Positions 18,358 through 26,596 of a stretch of 54,263 bases of DNA are shown piece by piece. The translations under genes and the position numbers were made by a program. Location of the stretch: assembly GCA_009379725.1 (NCBI GenBank), contig WHTF01000014.1:1-54263 (forward strand), read 5' to 3'. Below the pieces are notes generated by a model. It did no database searches. It was not told where the DNA came from and saw only the letters and a list, made by a program, of their open reading frames with translations. The DNA comes from Deltaproteobacteria bacterium. GTDB taxonomy: Bacteria; Desulfobacterota; Binatia; UBA9968. Every line of letters starts with the position of its first letter. The first letter of the stretch is position 1.

Positions 18358-18603
18358 TCAACCTCCGCTCACAGGCGGGATAAAAACCACCTCATCTTGA
18401 TCGCTCAATTGATTCTCCGGCTTGACGTAATTCTGATTGACGGCGTACAAGAGACGAATACCCGGGACATTCAATTTGGGATACTCTTGCTGCAGCGCCT
18501 GCCACAGATCGCCGACCGTGCTGCCCTCTTTGATTTCCTTGGTGACCTCGGCCGTGCCCGCGCGTTCCCGCAAGATGGCGAAAAATTTCACCTTGATTTT
18601 CAT
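18358..18603 (-). CDS. moaD: Molybdopterin synthase sulfur-carrier subunit
   Basis: An 81-residue ubiquitin-fold sulfur carrier ending in the required Gly-Gly, whose C-terminal carboxylate is thiolated. The FFAILRERAG and DEVVFIPPVSGG segments are characteristic. Its ATG overlaps the moaB stop by 4 nt (ATGA), and it leads directly into moaE, its partner. Full length, no oddities. Confidence 0.93.
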   Translation of the reverse strand: MKIKVKFFAILRERAGTAEVTKEIKEGSTVGDLWQALQQEYPKLNVPGIRLLYAVNQNYVKPENQLSDQDEVVFIPPVSGG

Positions 18604-19106
18604 TTCCCCTGCAGTTGAGAAACCATGTGGCGAATTTCCGGCAAAATCAGCTTTTCCATCGCCAAAGTGACAGCGCCTTTCGAGCCGGGAAGCGAGATCA
18701 GCACTTTGCCGCGCGCGGTTCCAGCGGCCGCCCGGCTCATCATCGCCGCAGAGCCGATATCGAGATAGCTCAGATAGCGAAAAATCTCGCCGAACCCGTC
18801 GAGTTTTTTATCGAGCAGCCGGGACACCACTTCATAAGTGCCATCCCGGGGCGCGATGCCGGTGCCGCCATTGACAATCACCGCATCGACCGCAGCGTCG
18901 GCAAGCGCCTCGTCGAGAAGGGCTTCAATCTGAACCGGCTCGTCCTTGGCGATCCGGTAGCCGGCTATCGGGTGCCCTTCGTCGTTCAACAGCGACTTGA
19001 TGGTCTGGCCGCTGGCATCCGTGGTTTCGTCCCGCGTATCGCTAACGGTAATCACGAAACAGCGAATGCTCTTTTTGCCTTTTTCCTTGTGTTCGGCAAC
19101 CGACAT
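18600..19106 (-). CDS. moaB: Molybdenum cofactor biosynthesis protein MoaB/MogA type
   Basis: A 168-residue MoCF-fold protein that adenylates molybdopterin before molybdenum insertion (MogA-like activity). Seen: TVSDTRDETTDASG near residue 20 and VNGGTGIAPRD near 80, with the LISLPGSKGAV loop at the C-terminal side. It opens the moaB-moaD-moaE unit. The first enzymes (MoaA, MoaC) and MoeA are not in this window. It is divergent from hemW across a 152-nt gap. Confidence 0.92.
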   Translation of the reverse strand: MSVAEHKEKGKKSIRCFVITVSDTRDETTDASGQTIKSLLNDEGHPIAGYRIAKDEPVQIEALLDEALADAAVDAVIVNGGTGIAPRDGTYEVVSRLLDKKLDGFGEIFRYLSYLDIGSAAMMSRAAAGTARGKVLISLPGSKGAVTLAMEKLILPEIRHMVSQLQGK

Positions 19107-19258
19107 ACCTAATCACCCCAATTTTTGAGGAAACTTACATTAAGAACTATCGTGAATTCAAATAGGCGTCAAATTGCATAAAGAGTCTCGTTCAATCTAT
19201 CTATGGCGCCGGTCAGACTGTTGCGGGTAGGTTTGAGGAGAAATAAGATGATTTCTGT

Positions 19259-20428
19259 ATGATTCATTGTAAGGAACCTTTTTCGCTGTACATTCATATC
19301 CCGTACTGCATCAGCAAATGTCCGTATTGCGACTTCAACTCCCATGTGGTGGCGGAAATTCCGGAGAGGAACTACACCGATGCTTTGCTGCGGGAGCTCG
19401 AACATTACGATAACTCTGACAACTGGCGCGGCCGAACCGTACAAAGTATTTTCTTCGGGGGCGGTACACCGTCGACTTTCAAGCCTTCGAGCATCGGCAA
19501 CATCTTGGAACAAATCTCTACGGCGTTCCCGCTTGAATCCGACTGCGAGATTACCCTCGAAGCGAATCCCGGCACGGTCGATGGCACCAACTTCCCCGGA
19601 TATCGCGACGCCGGTGTAAATCGCATCAGCGTCGGCATACAGTCTTTTCAACCTCGTCTGCTCAAGTTTCTGGGTCGCGTTCATACAGCCGACGAAGGCC
19701 GCAAAGCTCTTGATGTGGTTCGCCAGGCAGGTTTTGCGGACTTCAGTTTCGACTTGATCTTCGCCAACCCCGGCCAGACTTTGGCGGAGCTAGAAGCGGA
19801 TCTGAACGTTGCGCTGGAATATCGACCGCCCCATCTATCGGCTTACAATCTGACTTTTGAAGAAGGCACACCGTTTCATCATGAGTACCGCAGTGGGCGT
19901 TTACGGTCGTTGACCGAGGACGAGGAAATTGCCATGGCGGAGTTGATCGAGCAGACGTTTTTCGCTGCCGGGTTGCAGCGATATGAGATCTCAAACTATG
20001 CTTTGCCCGGCTGCCACTCGCGGCATAACATGAACTATTGGCAAAATGGTGATTATCTGGGGATCGGCGCCGGTGCGCATAGTTACCTGCGGGCTGCGAG
20101 TGGTTTCATGTTCGGCACGCGCTGGAGCAATGAGAAAAGCCCCGGACGGTATATGGCGGCAATCGCCGATGCCGGCATCGCGGTGACCGATCGCGAAGAA
20201 CTCGACCGAATCAAAGCCGCTGGCGAGTTTTTGTTTCTGGGTCTAAGAATGACAAGAGGAGTTTCTTCGGAAGCATTTTCCTCTCGGTTCGGCAAATCCC
20301 CCGCTGATTTCTACCCGAAGATAAAAATCTGGATAGAAGCCGATCTGATGGAAGAGACGAAGGGTTTTCTTCGGCTGACCCACAGAGGCTTATTGCTCGC
20401 TAATTCAATTTTCGTGGAGTTTATGTAG
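19259..20428 (+). CDS. hemW: Radical SAM heme chaperone HemW
   Basis: A 389-residue radical SAM protein related to oxygen-independent coproporphyrinogen oxidase. The cluster motif is Cys17-x3-Cys21-x2-Cys24 followed by Asp-Phe, the HemW form; true HemN has CGC. FFGGGTPS, the SAM-binding glycines, and SVGIQSF follow, and a HemW C-terminal domain (RMTRGVS, winged helix) ends the protein. HemW inserts or delivers heme rather than oxidising coproporphyrinogen. The ATG at 19259 has a GAGGAG site about 20 nt upstream. Confidence 0.9.
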   Translation: MIHCKEPFSLYIHIPYCISKCPYCDFNSHVVAEIPERNYTDALLRELEHYDNSDNWRGRTVQSIFFGGGTPSTFKPSSIGNILEQISTAFPLESDCEITLEANPGTVDGTNFPGYRDAGVNRISVGIQSFQPRLLKFLGRVHTADEGRKALDVVRQAGFADFSFDLIFANPGQTLAELEADLNVALEYRPPHLSAYNLTFEEGTPFHHEYRSGRLRSLTEDEEIAMAELIEQTFFAAGLQRYEISNYALPGCHSRHNMNYWQNGDYLGIGAGAHSYLRAASGFMFGTRWSNEKSPGRYMAAIADAGIAVTDREELDRIKAAGEFLFLGLRMTRGVSSEAFSSRFGKSPADFYPKIKIWIEADLMEETKGFLRLTHRGLLLANSIFVEFM

Positions 20429-20484
20429 GACCAGGCATTAAGAGCTTTTTCGGAAATCGCAACTTTTCTGCCTCGAAGGGCAGG

Positions 20485-20512
20485 TGTCATTTCGAGCGAA
20501 GCCGAGAAATCC
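20485..20512. repeat. Palindromic GTCATTTCGAGC...GAGAAATC element
   Basis: An imperfect palindrome (GTCATTTCGAGCG paired with CGAGAAATC) in the 95-nt gap before the MetE-like gene. Closely similar palindromes are widespread intergenic repeats in several bacterial phyla. It ends at the AGGAGG ribosome site, so folding could mask initiation. Confidence 0.6.
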
Positions 20513-20523
20513 AGGAGGCAATT

Positions 20524-21702
20524 ATGGCATCTGCCACAGAATTACCCAGAATTCGCATCGATCATATCGGTAGTTTGGTTCGTCCGGCAATACTGAAAGA
20601 CGTGTTCGCCCGCTTCGATCGCGGGCAAGCGTCGCGCCAGCAGTTAGCGCAAACCCAAGACGATGCCATCCGTGAGGTCATTGCGAAGCAAGAAGCGCAT
20701 GGTTTGCCCGTCGTCACCGACGGCGAATTTCGCCGTCACAGCTTTCAGGAGAGTTTTTCCGAATGCGTCTCGGGCTTCGAGGTGCCGAAAAATGTCTCTC
20801 TCTATTATGAAAATCGCGATCTAAATCTTACTCCGCTGCAAAGAGCCGAACAGAATTTTGACGAAGCGGGACCGGCGATCATCACCCGCCGCCCGGCTGT
20901 GCAACGACTGAAGCTGGTCCGTAATCTGCCCCTAGAAGAGTTTCGATATAGCCAAAGCGTCGCAAAAGTCCCGGCAAAGGTGACGGTACTGGGTCCCGAC
21001 CGTATCGCCCAGCGCTTTAAATGGGAAGCGTCAAAAGACGTTTACCAAGACTTAGATGACTTCGTCGGTCATGTGGTTGAGATCGAAAGGCAAATCATTG
21101 CCGAGCTGGTGAACGCAGGCTGCAAGTACATTCAGATCGACGCGCCGGGCTACACCGCTTACGTCGACAAGGTTTCCCTGGAGCGCATGCGCTCCCGCGG
21201 CGAAGATCCTGAAAGAAATCTCCAGCGTTCCATCGAGGCCGATAACGCGCTCATTGAAGGTTTTCCCGGACTGACCTTCGGCATTCACGTCTGCCGCGGC
21301 AACGCCCGCACCACCGATCCGGTAACGGGCAAACTGGTGCCCCAGTGGCATCGCGAAGGCTCGTACGACGCCATCGCCGAACGGCTATTTAATAGTCTCA
21401 AACATGAGCGTTTGTTGCTGGAGTATGACAGCGAACGCGCGGGCGGTTTCGAGCCCCTGAGACTGGTTCCAAATGACAAAATTGTCGTTTTGGGTCTCGT
21501 CACCACCAAGAGCTCGGATCTGGAGCCCCTTGACGAACTCAAGCGGCGTATCGATGTAGCAAGCAAGTACCTTCCGCTCGAACAGCTGGCACTAAGCCCA
21601 CAATGCGGCTTTGGCGGTATCGATTCCAAAGTCATGAGCCAAGACGAAATGTGGCGGAAGTTCGATCGCATCGTCGAAACAGCTGAGCAGGTGTGGAAGT
21701 AA
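20524..21702 (+). CDS. Short cobalamin-independent methionine synthase-like (MetE C-domain)
   Basis: A 392-residue protein equal to the catalytic C-terminal barrel of MetE, without the N-terminal domain. Zinc ligands match His255 and Cys257 (HVCRGN), Glu300 or Glu304, and Cys361 (SPQCGFGG). DHIGSLVRP and VTDGEFRR at the N-terminus are typical of the archaeal-type or methyl-transfer branch. Such stand-alone barrels methylate homocysteine from other donors or act in xenobiotic and epoxide metabolism, so a methionine role is not certain. Strong AGGAGG site 7 nt upstream. Confidence 0.82.
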   Translation: MASATELPRIRIDHIGSLVRPAILKDVFARFDRGQASRQQLAQTQDDAIREVIAKQEAHGLPVVTDGEFRRHSFQESFSECVSGFEVPKNVSLYYENRDLNLTPLQRAEQNFDEAGPAIITRRPAVQRLKLVRNLPLEEFRYSQSVAKVPAKVTVLGPDRIAQRFKWEASKDVYQDLDDFVGHVVEIERQIIAELVNAGCKYIQIDAPGYTAYVDKVSLERMRSRGEDPERNLQRSIEADNALIEGFPGLTFGIHVCRGNARTTDPVTGKLVPQWHREGSYDAIAERLFNSLKHERLLLEYDSERAGGFEPLRLVPNDKIVVLGLVTTKSSDLEPLDELKRRIDVASKYLPLEQLALSPQCGFGGIDSKVMSQDEMWRKFDRIVETAEQVWK

Positions 21703-21764
21703 GCGATAGCGTTCCATTTTCATCCTTCGCAGCTAAACGACCCGCGCAACAATGCGAGGATATA

Positions 21765-22781
21765 CTATCCCCTCTTCCCGTACACCTTATCTATAAATCC
21801 CTCCTTCTCGATCTCGCGCACGATGCTGTCGTCGATCATACTATCCACCGTCGCCTTGCTCCCCGGAGTCTGTTTTAATGCTTGCTCAAGTTGGATCTTC
21901 ATCCCTTCTCGCGTCGTGTAAGGAACGCGATCTAATATTTTAATCGTAGACTGGTATGAGCTCTCCAGATAAGCCTTGTTCGCCCCTCGAAGCTGCTTGG
22001 CAATGATTTTTTGCGTTCCTTCTTTGTTGGTCTTGAAGTAGTGCGCCGCTTCAATTAAAGCCATGACAGATTTCTTGACGACGGGGCGGTTCTTGGTCAG
22101 GTAACTTTTATTCGTCACTGCGCAGATGAAAGGAAGCGGGTACGGTTTCTCGAAATCAGCCATATCGGCGAGAATTCGATGCGGCAAGCCCCCCGGAATC
22201 AAGTGGACATTGCCCGGTGGAGAGGGAAAGCCGGCAATGACCCCGCGACTGAAACCCGCAGCGCGCTCGGAGGCGCCACCGATCTGAAGGATTGTTACGT
22301 CCTCTCCGGGTTTCAAGCCGACGCCCTTTAAAAGCTCCCGTGCGGCGACGTCCGAAACACTGCCGAACCGGCTAATGCCGATGGATTTGCCCTTGAGATC
22401 TTCCGCGCTCTTAATGCTTTCCAGCACAACCAACTCGTAGGCGAGGCTGTTAACAAAACAGGCTACGCTTACCAGGTCGCCACCGCGAACGCCGCTGCTC
22501 GCGACAACACTGCCGGCGATATTCGCAAGCTGAACGTCCTGGGACACGACCGCCGCAGCGGCCACTGTAGAACTTCCGATATAGACCACGTCTGCATCAA
22601 GGCCGTTTTTCTTATAAAAACCAGCCTCCTGTGCGATGATCCATATCCCGTTCAGAGCATCCGTCGAGCTGTAGGCAATCCTGATTTTCTCCTGAGCTTC
22701 AGCTCTCACCCAAGGAATGGCGATCAGAACCAGAAAGAGCGCTAAACACGATCTTCGGTAAACGCGAGTTCTGTAAAGCAT
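21765..22781 (-). CDS. NMT1/SsuA-like ABC transporter substrate-binding protein
   Basis: A 338-residue periplasmic binding protein. The ATG at 22781 follows a GGGAGGA site; the longer frame starts with TTG inside that site. A signal peptide (basic start, hydrophobic core to about residue 25, then AEA) leads to KIRIAYSSTDALNGIWIAQEAGF-type NMT1 sequence. Members bind nitrate, taurine, sulfonates, thiamine precursors or aromatics; the ligand here is unknown. No ATPase or permease gene is beside it; only a decayed permease end lies 4 kb away. Confidence 0.87.
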   Translation of the reverse strand: MLYRTRVYRRSCLALFLVLIAIPWVRAEAQEKIRIAYSSTDALNGIWIIAQEAGFYKKNGLDADVVYIGSSTVAAAAVVSQDVQLANIAGSVVASSGVRGGDLVSVACFVNSLAYELVVLESIKSAEDLKGKSIGISRFGSVSDVAARELLKGVGLKPGEDVTILQIGGASERAAGFSRGVIAGFPSPPGNVHLIPGGLPHRILADMADFEKPYPLPFICAVTNKSYLTKNRPVVKKSVMALIEAAHYFKTNKEGTQKIIAKQLRGANKAYLESSYQSTIKILDRVPYTTREGMKIQLEQALKQTPGSKATVDSMIDDSIVREIEKEGFIDKVYGKRG

Positions 22782-23010
22782 AAGTCCTCCCAAGCAAATT
22801 TCTTCATTTTACTTGTTACTGGCAACTCTGGCGTCATGAATGTTTCTTGCGCCACCGTGGGACGCGCACGCAAGCATCCGCGCCACATTATATAGCTCTA
22901 ATCAATCCCGACAGGCAACAATTAAAGAGGCATCCTCACCTTTGGCGAAGGTTGGCCGGAAGTAGGTCTTAAAATATGTTACGGGCATCCGCATCCACTA
23001 ATAAGTAATA

Positions 23011-23045
23011 AGCCGGAAAGAAGGCATTCAATACTCCGGCTTTTT
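23011..23045 (+). terminator. Terminator-like hairpin upstream of tctC-type gene
   Basis: A 7-bp stem AGCCGGA/TCCGGCT with a 17-nt loop and a TTTTT tail, 31 nt before the -35 box. It may insulate the promoter from upstream transcription. No plus-strand gene ends nearby. Confidence 0.4.
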
Positions 23046-23075
23046 CGACGGTAGGTCTTAATCGTATCGATCGGC

Positions 23076-23104
23076 TTGACATGAACTTCCCAGGCACTGT
23101 AAAT
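23076..23104 (+). promoter_or_regulatory. Sigma-70 promoter for the TctC-like gene
   Basis: A perfect TTGACA at 23076-23081 with TGTAAA or GTAAAT 16-17 nt later. AGGAGG and the ATG at 23128 follow. Confidence 0.55.
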
Positions 23105-23127
23105 GATGCGAAACAGGAGGGCATCTT

Positions 23128-24147
23128 ATGAAAATAGCAATATTTCTGCTGTTGTTGAGTTTGTCTTTCGTTCCAAGTGGCGCAGTTTTCGCCCAAGACT
23201 TTTATGCGGGCAAGACCATCCGGATCATCGTCGGCGGATCGGCAGGTGGAGGATTCGATACCTACTCGCGAATCATCGCGCGCCACATGGGAAAACATAT
23301 TCCCGGGAACCCAAATCTGGTCGTGGAAAACATGACCGGTGCGGGAACCAGAATCGCGGCTAAGTATCTGTTTAGCGCCGCCCAGCCCGACGGCCTGGCG
23401 TTTGGTATTTTTAACGGTTATTTACTTCTCGGCCGCGTATTGGGGATGAAAGGTCTCGACTTCGACGTGAGAAAATTTGAATGGGTCGGCGTACCCGTCC
23501 AAGATCACGTCGCTTGCGCCCTGCACAAAGCCAGCGGCGTGACCAATTTGAAAGAATGGCAGTCGGCAAAAGCGCCGGTCAAGATCGGCGCCCTGGGTCC
23601 CGGCAACAGCACGGGGGATGTGCCGCGGCTCTTAGGAGCGACACTCAATCTGCCGATTCAGATGGTCGAGGGCTACAAAGGAACCGCAGATATCCGCATC
23701 GCAGCGGACGGGGGTGAAGTCGCGGGCGCCTGTTGGGCGTGGCAGTCGATCAAACCCACCTGGACAAAGGGATTGCAAACCGGCGATGTCAACGTCGTCA
23801 TTCAGGCAACCGCGAAGGCGCATCCGGATCTGACCAAGGTGCCGTTGGCCTTCGATCTCATCAAGAACGAGGAAGGGAAGCAACTTCTCAGGGCCGGCGG
23901 GTTATTGCCGTCCACCGTCACGCGTGTCTATGCTACGACGCCGGGGACGCCGAAGGACCGCATGAAACTACTGCAAAACGGGTTTTCTGAAACTCTGAAA
24001 GACAAAGCGTTTATAGCTGAGGCCGAAAAAGCCAAATTGGAAATCGATCCATTAACCGGCGAAGAAGTCGCGAAAGCCGTCGCTGAAATGTTCAATATCG
24101 ACGAAGGCCTGAAAACCAAGCTCAAAACGATTCTCACCCCAAAGTAA
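23128..24147 (+). CDS. Tripartite tricarboxylate transporter substrate-binding protein (TctC/Bug)
   Basis: A 339-residue exported protein. A signal peptide (residues 1-22, ending VFA) precedes QDFYAGKTIRIIVGGSAGGGFDTYSR, the Bug/TctC ligand-clamp start, with GAGTRIAAKYLF and the LGPGNSTGDVPR loop following. Bug proteins capture carboxylates or small aromatics and often outnumber their transport partners; no TctA or TctB is nearby. It has its own promoter and a hairpin after the stop. Divergent from the NMT1-like gene. Confidence 0.9.
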   Translation: MKIAIFLLLLSLSFVPSGAVFAQDFYAGKTIRIIVGGSAGGGFDTYSRIIARHMGKHIPGNPNLVVENMTGAGTRIAAKYLFSAAQPDGLAFGIFNGYLLLGRVLGMKGLDFDVRKFEWVGVPVQDHVACALHKASGVTNLKEWQSAKAPVKIGALGPGNSTGDVPRLLGATLNLPIQMVEGYKGTADIRIAADGGEVAGACWAWQSIKPTWTKGLQTGDVNVVIQATAKAHPDLTKVPLAFDLIKNEEGKQLLRAGGLLPSTVTRVYATTPGTPKDRMKLLQNGFSETLKDKAFIAEAEKAKLEIDPLTGEEVAKAVAEMFNIDEGLKTKLKTILTPK

Positions 24148-24170
24148 TCGGCGCTAGGTTAAGCGCCAGT

Positions 24171-24212
24171 CGGGGTTGCGTCGGATCTCAGCGGCGCAAC
24201 CCCGGTTTGTAT
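24171..24212 (+). terminator. Probable terminator after the TctC-like gene
   Basis: A perfect 10-bp stem CGGGGTTGCG (24171-24180) with its complement (24195-24204), 14-nt loop, 24 nt past the stop. The T-tract is weak (GTTTGT). Confidence 0.55.
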
Positions 24213-24284
24213 CTTCGCTGAGCTGCTCCCCCCGGCAACTAAAATCAGCAGCGGCGACTCCCTATTTGTAACCGGATCAGCCGA

Positions 24285-24989
24285 TTAAAACTTCTCCGAC
24301 CATGGCCGCAACTCGATGTAAGACGCCCAGGCACTGCGATGCTGGCGGTGAAGATTGAGATAGGTTTGAGCTATGGCGTCGGGATCTAACCAACCGTCGG
24401 CACCGCGTGACTTGAGACGCTCCGGATCCCGCGTGGGTTGGTAAATTCCGCCATCGATTACAACTTGAGCGACATGGACATTCTGAGGTTGAAGTTCGCG
24501 CGCCAGGCTTTGAACCAAGCCGGTCAGCCCCATCTTCCCCATGGCAAAAGATGCAGAGTTGGGAAATCCCTTGATGCTCGCCGACGCCCCAGTGAACAGA
24601 ATCGTTCCTTTTCCTGCGGGGACCATCCGCTTGGCCGCGGCCTGTCCAACGAGAAATCCGCCGTAACAAGTAACCAGGATGGCATTAAGCACCTCTTCGG
24701 GATCGACCTTTGTGATTGAACCATGGACACGGCGGCTCGCGTTGTAGACTACCAGATTAGGTTCACCCATATCTCTGGCAACCGAGTTGAACAGATCGTC
24801 TACATCCTTGGGAATGACCGCATCGCATGGATAGGCGCGGCCGGCGATTTCTTCAACGATCCCATCCAGTTTTCCGTTATCGCGGGCGGCCAAGGCAACC
24901 TTCATGCCTTGTTTTGTGAAAAGTCTTGCAAGTGACGCGCTGAGTCCCGGCCCGGCGCCGACGATTACTGCGATTTCCTGTTCAGCCAT
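24285..24989 (-). CDS. SDR-fold protein with Phe in place of catalytic Tyr
   Basis: A 234-residue Rossmann-fold short-chain dehydrogenase homologue. The cofactor loop is GAGPGLSAS at 11-19 and the NNAG-equivalent is VYNAS. The active-site Ser136 is present, but the YxxxK motif reads Phe148-x-x-x-Lys152. Classical SDR chemistry needs the Tyr, so catalysis may be different, weak or lost; some SDR branches naturally lack it. C-terminal HVAQVVIDGGI is typical of that branch. No obvious partner; it is convergent with the TctC-like gene. Confidence 0.82.
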   Translation of the reverse strand: MAEQEIAVIVGAGPGLSASLARLFTKQGMKVALAARDNGKLDGIVEEIAGRAYPCDAVIPKDVDDLFNSVARDMGEPNLVVYNASRRVHGSITKVDPEEVLNAILVTCYGGFLVGQAAAKRMVPAGKGTILFTGASASIKGFPNSASFAMGKMGLTGLVQSLARELQPQNVHVAQVVIDGGIYQPTRDPERLKSRGADGWLDPDAIAQTYLNLHRQHRSAWASYIELRPWSEKF

Positions 24990-25089
24990 TCCTTGTTACC
25001 TCCAAAAGCCGGATAACAATAAGACGATGCAGTGTCAATGCTGTCATCCATCAAACCTCGGTTTCCTAACTTGTCATGGCGTCGCCGTC

Positions 25090-25104
25090 TGGCACTACCC
25101 TTGC
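25090..25104 (+). promoter_or_regulatory. Sigma-54 (-24/-12) promoter
   Basis: TGGCAC-N5-TTGC, an exact match to the sigma-54 core with correct spacing, 67 nt before the start of the orphan 99-residue gene on the same strand. rpoN is encoded at 40.4-41.9 kb. No enhancer-binding protein gene is in the window. Confidence 0.65.
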
Positions 25105-25171
25105 GGCGAAAATGTTTCTGCACAAAACGATGACCATTGAGCCGCTAACGCAACCCTAAGGAGGTTATCTG

Positions 25172-25471
25172 ATGCTTTTTGTGATCACCTACAGGAAAAA
25201 ACATGCCAGTTCCAAGTCGAGAGAAAGCTTTTTTGCCGAAGACAACGAGCAGCCGTCACTCGAGCAGATCCAAGCACTAGTGAAGAACATAAGTCGGGAG
25301 AATTTTGCCCAGGGAACGATCGCGTTTCAAAAGTGCCCCGGCTTTGAAACAGACGAACTGATTAAAGCAGGCATTTCGGTGTTTCGCTTTAAACCTGAAG
25401 CCCATTTAGCTGAGACCGGCGCCGGTGATGAACCGATGGGAATTAGACAAACGATGAGAGATAAACCATGA
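25172..25471 (+). CDS. 99-residue protein of unknown family
   Basis: Starts with ATG after a good AAGGAGG site. The product is soluble, begins with a LFVITYRKK strand, and has a helix and a second strand set (GTIAFQKCPGF, AGISVFRFKP), suggesting a small alpha/beta fold. I recognise no family. It lies alone behind a sigma-54 promoter match, which suggests it responds to nitrogen or another RpoN-linked signal. A palindromic element follows in the next gap. Confidence 0.6.
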   Translation: MLFVITYRKKHASSKSRESFFAEDNEQPSLEQIQALVKNISRENFAQGTIAFQKCPGFETDELIKAGISVFRFKPEAHLAETGAGDEPMGIRQTMRDKP

Positions 25472-25549
25472 CGATACCGCCGAGCCGCATTCTTCCTGCC
25501 CTTGTGAGCTGACCTTCCTTATTCTACTCGTTGCCGAATAGTCGTTACG

Positions 25550-25604
25550 GTGTCAGAGTCGGGCCTTGCATAACGACAATCAAGTTGCAAGAAAGACCTG
25601 ACAC
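25550..25604. repeat. 55-nt imperfect palindrome GTGTCAG...CTGACAC
   Basis: Arms 25550-25570 and 25586-25604 pair as GTGTCAG-N7-CTTGCA with its near complement, around a 15-nt loop. It resembles palindromes that accompany REP-associated transposase elements, but no transposase is present. Lies between the orphan gene and the SDR gene. Confidence 0.5.
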
Positions 25605-25662
25605 GATCTACTGTGGTACAAATCTAGAACCAAAAATTGCTTCCACAATTTAGGAGACTGCC

Positions 25663-26460
25663 ATGGGCAAGATCGATCTTTCTCACTTTTCCCTGGAAGG
25701 CCAGACCGTCATCATCACCGGAGGTAGTGGGGGAATCGGCAGGGCTTGTGCCTCCACCTTTGCAAAGGCGGGGGCCAACGTTGTCGTTGCGTCACTGCCG
25801 CCGGATTCTATTCCGCCGGTGATAGAGGAAGTAGAAGCGCTGGGTGTTAAAGTCTTGGGCTTGGCAATCGACGTTACCAATGCCGGGCAAGTACAGTCGA
25901 TGGTGGATCAGACTCTGTCAAAGTTTGGTCGTGTGGATGTGCTGATCAATGTAGCCGGAGGTTCATATAGTCGAAACCCGTATATGCCCGCATTCAAGCG
26001 CGCTCCATTGCTCGACTTGACTTGCGAAGACTTCATGATGGCCTACGAAGTCAATACCAAGAGCGCTTTCCTCTGTGCCAAAACCGTAGTGCCGGCTATG
26101 AAGGCTCGCAGCAAAGGAAGCATCATCAATATCGGCTCGATCTCCGGGCGTGGCACTAAAAAAGAAAGAGCAGATATGGCGGCCTATGGTTGTGCCAAGG
26201 CTGCGGTGATGAATTTAACCCTTCACATGGCGCACCAGTGGGGACCGGAAGTACGCGTCAACTGCATCGCGCCAGGCATTATCGACACACCACGGCCGGC
26301 CGGAACTAACCGACAGGAATTGACAGCGGAAGCGGTAAAAAGAATTTCACTTGGCCGCGCCGGCAGGCCCGACGAAGTAGCCGGCGTGGCGCTGTTTCTC
26401 GCTTCGGATGCCGCCAGCTTTGTCAGCGGAGCAGTCATTGATGTGAATGGCGGCGAATAA
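25663..26460 (+). CDS. SDR family oxidoreductase
   Basis: A 265-residue classical short-chain dehydrogenase. The TGGSGGIG cofactor loop (19-26), VTN/D after strand 3, NVAGG, and the active-site Ser159, Tyr175 and Lys179 (YGCAK) are all present. The C-terminus ends in the common FVSGAVIDVNGGE. The lack of an acidic residue at the end of strand 2 (VVASLPPDS) leaves NAD versus NADP open. Substrate unknown. It is upstream of the permease relic and probably monocistronic. Confidence 0.9.
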   Translation: MGKIDLSHFSLEGQTVIITGGSGGIGRACASTFAKAGANVVVASLPPDSIPPVIEEVEALGVKVLGLAIDVTNAGQVQSMVDQTLSKFGRVDVLINVAGGSYSRNPYMPAFKRAPLLDLTCEDFMMAYEVNTKSAFLCAKTVVPAMKARSKGSIINIGSISGRGTKKERADMAAYGCAKAAVMNLTLHMAHQWGPEVRVNCIAPGIIDTPRPAGTNRQELTAEAVKRISLGRAGRPDEVAGVALFLASDAASFVSGAVIDVNGGE

Positions 26461-26596
26461 GCCAGGCGTTAACAACTAAAGGTACTTCCCCCAGCCTCAT
26501 CATTTCTATCGCGCGGCATTCTCGGCTAGTGCTAATTGCGTCTATCACGGCTCGCTCATTCTCTGCTTGACTTAGGGATGACGGCTTATAGTCTAG

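Larger units (their letters stand above)
22782..23127. other. Divergent intergenic region with no gene
   Basis: The 346 nt between two divergent binding-protein genes hold no supportable open frame. It contains a terminator-like hairpin at 23011-23045 and a sigma-70 promoter at 23076-23104 for the plus-strand gene. Confidence 0.6.
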
